Of a stretch of 46,499 nt of DNA, positions 40,845-46,499 are shown one piece after another; the first letter of the stretch is position 1, and every line of letters begins with the position of its first letter. This stretch comes from a bacterium (GTDB lineage: Bacteria > Verrucomicrobiota > Verrucomicrobiia > Limisphaerales > UBA8199): NCBI GenBank assembly GCA_021784555.1, contig JAJYHY010000015.1, positions 1-46,499 on the forward strand, read 5' to 3'. Made by a program: the position numbers and the translations under genes. Below the pieces are notes generated by a model. That model did not search any database, was not told the origin of the DNA, and was given only the letters and a program-made list of their open reading frames with translations.

Positions 40845-42806
40845 ATGACAAGAGGAACGAACGATTTGTGGGGCCGGCCCATCCCGGAAGGGTTTGTGGC
40901 CACCCCCATCCATCCGGTTGAAGCAGAACTCCCATTGCGGCTGTGCGTTTTGGTGCGTCAAACACCCGACCCGGTGAGCGGCTATTTCCTCCAGTTGAGG
41001 GAGTTGCGGGATGGGAGGGTGTATCTGGGATGCGTGGCAGACGCCACTGACCGCGTGCGGGAGTGGGTAGAGGTCTGGGTTCAAGACACCGATGGTCTTG
41101 AGGCCCGTCTGCCTGCCGCGCACGAGGCCGTTTCCAACTACACGCTCGATCAGCGTTGGGGCAGGGAGTCGGAGATGTTCATCGGATTGGATGCGGAGGC
41201 CGCCCTATGCACTGGCTGCGAGGAGAAGCATCCGCGTCCGGTGTTCATTGATCTGAACTCAGGCAGGGCCAGGCATCCCGGCGACGGCACGGATGCGTGG
41301 GAGTTGTGCCAGGACGACCAAGCCCTGGAGCAGGCCGGGTTGCCCGCGTACAGCCGTTCGCTCTTCCGTTATCTCTGGCAGCCCAAGGCCGGAGCGGAGG
41401 GCCGATTCGTTCCGGTCACAGTTGGAGCGCCGGCGAATGCCAGGACCGCCTCACTCGACGCGGCGCTGGGCAACGCCGGGCATCTCCCGCTCAACCCCCA
41501 AGGCGGGCTGCTCCGGGCGAGCACGTTTTCACCTTTGAGTTTTGAGGACTATGTGGATTTGCTTGGCGGCAAACCGTGGGCGGGTCTGCCCCAAGGAAAG
41601 AGGCCGTGGCTTCTCGAGGGCGTGTACCCCGCATTGGCGGAAGAGAGCGGCGTCCAGGGCGGGGGCGGCCTGTTTCTCGGTTCCAAGGGCCGAGCCGGGC
41701 GGTTTGTGGAGGCTTTTCATCTTAGGCTGCAACTCCTGGCGGAGATGGTGCGGTGCGTACGAGCCGCCGTCGAGCGCCAACAACTGCCGTTCCTGAATCT
41801 GGGCGCCGACAGCTTTCGAGTCCGGCTTCAGCCCGTGGGAACTCAGTTGCCGTTTTTGTGGACCGCCCGGGTCTCGCTGGTAAAACCCGGCGAGGCCTAT
41901 TCTCTGCCGGTGGAATCCTCCAGAGCACGGTACTTCGCGCGCGCGCGAAGGGGCGTGACCTCGATTTACCTGCCCGAGGGGATCAGTACCACCCTCCAGG
42001 GCATGGGCAGCGTGCGGCTTCGCCAGATATTGTCCGGACAAAGCGGGGGCACGATCGTCGAGGGCACCTTGGTGGTCGAGGAACATGGGAGCTTTTCGCC
42101 ACACGACCTGTTCTGGATCCGCTTGCCGCTGGCGGCGGGACGCGTTGAGCTGTACGGCCACCTCTATGCCGCCCAGAGCCTGGCGCACGGGGAGGTTCGT
42201 TTTCGCACCGTCGAGCAGAACTTCTCCCAGGAGGTCAGCATGGCATTGAAGGCGGCAGAAGGCGCGGCCTTTCCCAGGTCGCCGTTTGAGGTGGTGCCGT
42301 TGCTGAGTTCGCCGTGCGACCTCTACTCGTTAGGTGTCTTGGGAGCGCGGACGCTGCTGGTGAACGAACAGAACACGCTGGCAATTGCCCTGGACGAATT
42401 GCTCAGCCTGGGCCGCCAAGTTGCGGCCGGGCATTCACCCGAAGAGCCAATTGGGCGCCGCGTGCGAGCGGTTATGGAGAAGGATGCCCGGTTCGTGGAG
42501 GCCCTGGGGCCGCACCGGTTGGCGCGGGAACCGCTTGAGCCGAAGGAGGCCTTTGCCTATTTGCCGGAGGAGTTGTGGTACGACATGTTGGGCGCGCTGG
42601 TGCGCCTGTTTCCCGGGCTTGGTCCGGACAGCCTGTGCAAAGACTTTGGCGACGCGCCGGGCCTGGCTTTGGAGACGGTGTTCAACGACGCCTTGAGCAA
42701 CTTGGAGAGGCTGCTCGTTCGTTCGCGCAGCTTAATCCTGATCGACTGGACCGCCAACCGCGAAATTCGGTCCATCATCGCGAGCCGGAAGCCGGGCGGG
42801 GGTTAG
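40845..42806 (+). CDS. Large unrecognised protein with kinase-like remnant
   Basis: 653 residues without membrane segments or signal peptide. It is mixed alpha/beta. CGSxC-type sites are few (LCTGCEEKHPRP resembles a metal site). Around residues 290-330 (LRLQLLAEMVRCVRAAVERQ then LPFLNLGADSFRVRL) and 480-500 (LLSSPCDLYSLGVLGARTLL) the order and DLYSLGV motif resemble a degenerate protein kinase C-lobe lacking the catalytic HRD and DFG. It is convergent with the DUF6931/PAAR cluster. I do not recognise the family. Confidence 0.6.
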   Translation: MTRGTNDLWGRPIPEGFVATPIHPVEAELPLRLCVLVRQTPDPVSGYFLQLRELRDGRVYLGCVADATDRVREWVEVWVQDTDGLEARLPAAHEAVSNYTLDQRWGRESEMFIGLDAEAALCTGCEEKHPRPVFIDLNSGRARHPGDGTDAWELCQDDQALEQAGLPAYSRSLFRYLWQPKAGAEGRFVPVTVGAPANARTASLDAALGNAGHLPLNPQGGLLRASTFSPLSFEDYVDLLGGKPWAGLPQGKRPWLLEGVYPALAEESGVQGGGGLFLGSKGRAGRFVEAFHLRLQLLAEMVRCVRAAVERQQLPFLNLGADSFRVRLQPVGTQLPFLWTARVSLVKPGEAYSLPVESSRARYFARARRGVTSIYLPEGISTTLQGMGSVRLRQILSGQSGGTIVEGTLVVEEHGSFSPHDLFWIRLPLAAGRVELYGHLYAAQSLAHGEVRFRTVEQNFSQEVSMALKAAEGAAFPRSPFEVVPLLSSPCDLYSLGVLGARTLLVNEQNTLAIALDELLSLGRQVAAGHSPEEPIGRRVRAVMEKDARFVEALGPHRLAREPLEPKEAFAYLPEELWYDMLGALVRLFPGLGPDSLCKDFGDAPGLALETVFNDALSNLERLLVRSRSLILIDWTANREIRSIIASRKPGGG

Positions 42807-42921
42807 CGCAGCCGCGCAATTATCCAAGTGCAAGCCGGTTGTGTGTCTGCCGATGGCGTTGACGCTGCCGCCGCACCCCTTGGCGCTTGCAATCGTCAGT
42901 GAAAGGGGAGAAACTACGCGC

Positions 42922-43125
42922 ATGAAGATTGACGAGCTGAAACCCAGGCTGGAACGCTCACCCTTTCGCCCCTTCAGCGTCCGCGTCAGCAGCGGCGCAA
43001 CTTATGCATTCACAACCGAACGGGATCTGGCCGCCACCAAAGATTTCCGGGTGATTTTTTTCTTCGGCCCGTCCGGATATACGATCATTGACGCGGAGAG
43101 TATCACCGAAATCAGCGGGCCATGA
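42922..43125 (+). CDS. Small conserved hypothetical protein
   Basis: 67 residues, ATG preceded by GGGGAG. MKIDELKPRLERSPFRPFSV followed by a beta-rich middle is a short family frequent in Verrucomicrobiota, function unknown. It starts 115 bases after the large gene. Confidence 0.65.
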   Translation: MKIDELKPRLERSPFRPFSVRVSSGATYAFTTERDLAATKDFRVIFFFGPSGYTIIDAESITEISGP

Positions 43126-43219
43126 GCGGTCCCTGGGCATCTCTCACCCTATGGAAGGAGGCGCCGAGGGCTTATTCACAATCCGGCGCTCTCACCTGGA
43201 GGAGTGGCGGTTTGGCGGG

Positions 43220-43945
43220 TCAGGCCCATGAGTTTTTGCCACCGGCAACCTCCTTGCCAAGGTCAATAAAGGGCTGAAGCATCTTTGATTGTTTGGCGCG
43301 GTCCACCGGCGGGAGTTGCGGCGGGGCCGGCGGAGTGGGTGCGGCCAACTGCGGCGGGGCCGACGTGGTGGGAACGGCGGGCATTGCGGGCATGTGAAGC
43401 TTTGGCGTTGCCGGCATGGCGGGCCTATTCACCAAGCCGGCTGCCAACAGGACCGAACCGGCGACCGCAGGCGCGGTGAGGCCGGCGGGGGCAGCGGGGG
43501 GCGCGGGCGTTACCGCTGCCGAAGTGACCGGAGCGGGCGTATGGGACCAGGCAGCGGCTTGCGCGGCCCAGGCGCCCGGGCCAGTGTAATCGGTCTTGGC
43601 AGCGGCGGTGGCGGCCGCTGCCTTGGTTTCAGGCGTCGGGTTTTTCACCCAGGCCTGAGCGGCGGAGAGGGCCGAATGGTCGGCGGGATTGAGCTTGGAG
43701 GCGACTTTTTGCGAGCTTTGGCAGGCCCACCAGGTCGATTCACGCTCGGGCATGCCGTGGGCCAACAGGTGAACGGCTTCAGGACCGTGCTTGTTCTGTT
43801 CCAGGACATGGAGATACTCCGCCGGGGTTTGATTGGGCTTGAGCAAGGCTTGAGCCGGGGGGCTGGGCTTGAATTTGGCCGCGAGTTCAGGGGCCGTAGT
43901 GGCCTTGACCTTTGGCAACGGAGTGATCGGCTTGGAGAAGAACAT
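43220..43945 (-). CDS. DUF6931-like protein
   Basis: 241 residues. Residues 40-120 carry the pattern TPAEYLHVLEQN, AVHLLAHGMPERESTWWACQ, and PGAWAAQAAAW, which matches the DUF6931 family found beside type VI secretion-like and contractile-injection genes. The C-terminal half is Pro/Ala-rich and low complexity. It follows the PAAR-like gene (50 bases gap) on the same strand. Confidence 0.65.
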   Translation of the reverse strand: MFFSKPITPLPKVKATTAPELAAKFKPSPPAQALLKPNQTPAEYLHVLEQNKHGPEAVHLLAHGMPERESTWWACQSSQKVASKLNPADHSALSAAQAWVKNPTPETKAAAATAAAKTDYTGPGAWAAQAAAWSHTPAPVTSAAVTPAPPAAPAGLTAPAVAGSVLLAAGLVNRPAMPATPKLHMPAMPAVPTTSAPPQLAAPTPPAPPQLPPVDRAKQSKMLQPFIDLGKEVAGGKNSWA

Positions 43946-43994
43946 AGCGCAATGGGCGGAGCCCAGCTCAGTTTCCTAGGCGGCGGGCCGGCGG

Positions 43995-44384
43995 TCAGGC
44001 GACCATGGTAGTGACTTGACCCGGGTAAGTGATGGAAATGACGCCGCCGTAGGCGCAATTGCACATACAGGTGTTATTGAGGGCGGGCATGTTGCCGATC
44101 AACACCGTCGGCGAGCCAGGCGCCCACGGGCCTGGAATGACCGGGGTGCAGGGCATGGGCGTGAGCACGCCCATCGCCGCGGCGGTGGCGGAGGCGACGG
44201 CGGGATTGGCCAGCGACATGCATACGCCGAAGGGCGGGATGTTCACAAACGGTTTCTGGTCCATGATATTGGCGGCAGGCGGACCGCCGGCCATGGTTTT
44301 ATTGAGAGGCAGCACGTTGAGTGTGCTCGGAGCCATGCCGAACGTACACATCATCATTGCGCCGGAAACGACTTGTTGGGGCAT
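43995..44384 (-). CDS. PAAR-like DUF4280 protein
   Basis: 129 residues. VVSGAMMMCTFGMAPSTLNV then NIPPFGVCMSLANPAVASA and CMCNCAYGGVISITYPGQ give a DUF4280/PAAR-like layout with several paired Cys. PAAR-like proteins cap the spike of type VI and contractile injection systems and carry effectors. No spike or sheath gene is in the window. Confidence 0.8.
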   Translation of the reverse strand: MPQQVVSGAMMMCTFGMAPSTLNVLPLNKTMAGGPPAANIMDQKPFVNIPPFGVCMSLANPAVASATAAAMGVLTPMPCTPVIPGPWAPGSPTVLIGNMPALNNTCMCNCAYGGVISITYPGQVTTMVA

Positions 44385-44423
44385 AGTGAATGCTAATGTT
44401 GTGAGTTAGTGGTTATAGGTGCG

Positions 44424-45338
44424 TCATGGCGAGACGGCGCGGCGAATCGCCCGCAGTTCGTCGTCTGTGAACGGCTGCACGCGCCGCACGGGAAAACCCA
44501 CTTTCGCGTGGGTGATTTCCACGAGGGCCCTGGCCGCCAGATCGCAGACGCGTTGAGGCAGGCGGTTTTTGAAATCCGGGGCTAAATCCACCGCGTGGTC
44601 GCGCCGATCCAGCAAGGCCAGCAACGCCGGCGCCACCCAAGGCTGGTCCACGTACTCGGCGTGCTCGATCCATCGCGGCGTCTCAGGGCCGCGCGCCGCC
44701 TTGAGTTGGCGGGCGAACTCCGCGCGGGCGCCGGCGTCGCCCATCCGGGCCAGGGCAACGAGCAGGTTCTCCTTGACGTCCACAGCCTGCTCCACGGCGT
44801 AGCGCTTTCGCCACGGCTCCGGATCCACCTTGGGCGCCAATCGTCCCGCAATCAATGGAATTTGGAGGCGAGTGGCGGCGTACTTGCCGCGATCAAAAGC
44901 CGCGAGCAGGAGCTTTTCTTGCCCTTGCGGAGGGTCGTGAAGGAGTATGATGAGTGCTTCGGAAGCCACCTGCTCATCGGTGTCCTCGATATGCGCCAGT
45001 GCGGTCTGGATGGCATGGTCGCCACCAACCGTTTCGAGGCAAACCAAGGCGGTGAGCCGAACCTGGGGGTTGGGGTCGGAGGCAAGCCTTGCCAGAACGG
45101 GGGCGGCAGGCCGCCCCAGATCGGCGGCCAGGGCGTTGGCTTCCATGGACCCCTGTTTGACCAGTGAGATAAGTCGCTCGGTGCTCATATTATTCGTTGA
45201 TTTCTGGGTCTGGATAAGAGCTTTGGTCGCGCGGTTCCGCGCCGGTTGGCCGGTCGAGTCGCGCTTCGTGCAGCCCGCGCAACAAGGCAGCAGGCCGAGC
45301 GCGGTTGAGATGGCGATCAAGCGCGAAGTCAAAACCAT
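44424..45338 (-). CDS. HEAT-repeat lipoprotein
   Basis: 304 residues from ATG 45338, which overlaps the protease stop. Signal MVLTSRLIAISTALGLLPCC with lipobox AGC. The mature part has HEAT-like helical pairs: APVLARLASDPNPQVRLTAL, LAHIEDTDEQVASEALIIL. It may be an immunity or adaptor protein for the neighbouring protease and PAAR-like genes (inference). An internal ATG (MSTERL) would give a form without signal. Confidence 0.7.
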   Translation of the reverse strand: MVLTSRLIAISTALGLLPCCAGCTKRDSTGQPARNRATKALIQTQKSTNNMSTERLISLVKQGSMEANALAADLGRPAAPVLARLASDPNPQVRLTALVCLETVGGDHAIQTALAHIEDTDEQVASEALIILLHDPPQGQEKLLLAAFDRGKYAATRLQIPLIAGRLAPKVDPEPWRKRYAVEQAVDVKENLLVALARMGDAGARAEFARQLKAARGPETPRWIEHAEYVDQPWVAPALLALLDRRDHAVDLAPDFKNRLPQRVCDLAARALVEITHAKVGFPVRRVQPFTDDELRAIRRAVSP

Positions 45339-46498
45339 TTGTTGGTGGTGATGGCTCTGCGGGCCGAGCCGCATTCGCCATCGGTTTTGTGGGCTGCATG
45401 GTCTTTGAGAGTGAGGAGGCATCCGCGAACCTTGTCGCCGTAGCCGACATCCTTGACGCGCGGTGTGGCGAGCAGGCCGGGAGGGTTGGCTGGGTTGGCG
45501 AGCCAGGAGATGGGCCACATAATCTGCCGCAGGCCGTAGGTATCCTCGACGGGATTATCGGCGTTGCGCTCCTGGACGTGTTCGAGTGTAAAGAAATGGC
45601 CGATCTCGTGGGCGACCGTGCGGGCGACGCGTTCAATTTCCTTGTCGGTGGTAACGCCGTCCGCGGTGGTGAAAATCCCGGGATCGGTGCCGAGCAGGTT
45701 CGCCAGTTGACGCTGAACACCCAATCCGACGGTGGTGCCATCAGAAAAGTCACCGATGATATACCAATTGATCGTGCGGTCGCGCTGGCCCGCTTTGAGC
45801 TTGAGTCGTTGGCGCTGGAGCTGGAGGACTCGCTTGACCTCGGCCCAATCGTCAACCCCCGGGTCTTTGACCTGATTGGCCACACTGAGCGTGATTTGGT
45901 CGTTGACCACGGGCGTGGTTGCCGCGTCCCACTGCAGTTCGACTCCGCACGGCCACCATATCGCCTTCATGCGATTGATGATACGTTCAATCGGCTGGCT
46001 GGGCGCCGTGCCCGTCGTGGCGGCGTCGTCGATGCGAACCAGGTGAGGTGTGATAGGAATACGCAGGGGATTAAAGATGTGCGGCTCAAGTTCCCCAATA
46101 ATGGGCCCGGTAGCGCTACCAAGATGGACTTGGAGAGACACCCCCTGGTTGGCGACGTCCTTGATGCCCTTGATCTTAAACACCCCGTCCGCAGGAACAG
46201 GCCCGCTGCCCGCCGGTTGGGTAACCTCGACGAGGCTGGAGTTGGTGCTGGCAACGAAAAGTGGAGCGTCGGAGTCAATATCCTCGCGAACGACCTTCAC
46301 GCGGACCTCGAATCCCACCATCAGGCCAACCATCGGCCCGCGCGAGTCGGTCTTGCCCCAGGTGCCCGGGCGTGTCCCCATCGCGAAGCCCCGGTTATCC
46401 ACGTCTGGAGCGTCTTTCTCGCTGAAACCGGTGATTGCGCGCTCGAAGCGCACCGGCACCACCACCTGCTTCTTGTCTGTAACTTCAAGGCGGATCAT
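45329..46498 (-). CDS. Metzincin-type zinc metalloprotease
   Basis: 389 residues; the ATG lies at the window's last bases, so an earlier start cannot be excluded. HEIGHFFTLEH at 297-307 gives the three zinc ligands of the metzincin/pappalysin-like class (H297, E298, H301, H307), followed by a possible Met-turn IMWPI. The N-terminal 190 residues look like a beta-rich binding part. No signal peptide, so it could be exported through the PAAR-linked system. Coupled to the HEAT lipoprotein by a stop/start overlap. Confidence 0.75.
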   Translation of the reverse strand: MIRLEVTDKKQVVVPVRFERAITGFSEKDAPDVDNRGFAMGTRPGTWGKTDSRGPMVGLMVGFEVRVKVVREDIDSDAPLFVASTNSSLVEVTQPAGSGPVPADGVFKIKGIKDVANQGVSLQVHLGSATGPIIGELEPHIFNPLRIPITPHLVRIDDAATTGTAPSQPIERIINRMKAIWWPCGVELQWDAATTPVVNDQITLSVANQVKDPGVDDWAEVKRVLQLQRQRLKLKAGQRDRTINWYIIGDFSDGTTVGLGVQRQLANLLGTDPGIFTTADGVTTDKEIERVARTVAHEIGHFFTLEHVQERNADNPVEDTYGLRQIMWPISWLANPANPPGLLATPRVKDVGYGDKVRGCLLTLKDHAAHKTDGECGSARRAITTNKWF

Positions 46499-46499
46499 C

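Overview
The window looks like a chromosomal segment of a GC-rich member of the Verrucomicrobiota (Limisphaerales/Pedosphaera-like), probably from an environmental genome. The signs are a pseudopilin of the type that is abundant in Verrucomicrobiota and Planctomycetota (39818-40678), a small conserved protein of a kind common there (42922-43125), and many low-complexity 7-9 bp-period repeats between and inside genes. This placement is inference; there is no rRNA or other phylogenetic marker in the window.

Layout. (1) 1-10062 is a mobile-element block. It has a conjugation-type DNA-pumping ATPase with a nuclease-like C-terminal domain, an XRE repressor, a small two-gene plus-strand operon, and a long minus-strand cascade with many overlapping start/stop codons: truncated tyrosine integrase, excisionase, replication-type HTH protein, DnaC-like loader and about ten very small proteins. 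It resembles a phage satellite or small integrative element. (2) 10063-19600 is an insertion graveyard: a complete IS630 element at C-TA-G, a complete ISAzo13-type element, an internally deleted IS1634-type transposase, and fragments of a beta-helix surface protein, a Clp-type AAA protein and a VirB4/TraC ATPase. (3) 19600-25880 carries a TerC protein, two dynamin-like GTPases, an orphan AAA ATPase with a fluoride riboswitch in front of it, and truncated PIN-type toxin-antitoxin pairs. (4) 25877-35489 is one minus-strand block: fluoride riboswitch, crcB, DUF190 protein, then a hydrogenase-4-like membrane complex (hyfC, E, F, G, I, B). Its large subunit lacks all four nickel-ligand cysteines, so it should be an Ehr-type complex and not a hydrogenase. 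A Phd-VapC pair sits antisense between hyfI and hyfB. (5) 35860-39255 has an MBOAT O-acyltransferase, a small membrane protein and an SGNH-like partner (acylation of a surface polymer), then a YgjP-type metallopeptidase. (6) 39316-46498 has a lipoprotein, a pseudopilin, a large unrecognised protein, and a minus-strand cluster of metzincin protease, HEAT lipoprotein, PAAR-like DUF4280 protein and DUF6931-like protein that suggests a contractile-secretion or effector locus.

The most interesting signals are two fluoride riboswitches 12 kb apart. One is positioned to control an entire Ehr-type ion-translocating complex together with crcB. The other leads an AAA ATPase not normally linked to fluoride. 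A second signal is the set of at least eight different short-period repeat arrays, two of which are read in frame within the hyfF and hyfG proteins and one of which forms the C-terminus of a truncated dynamin.
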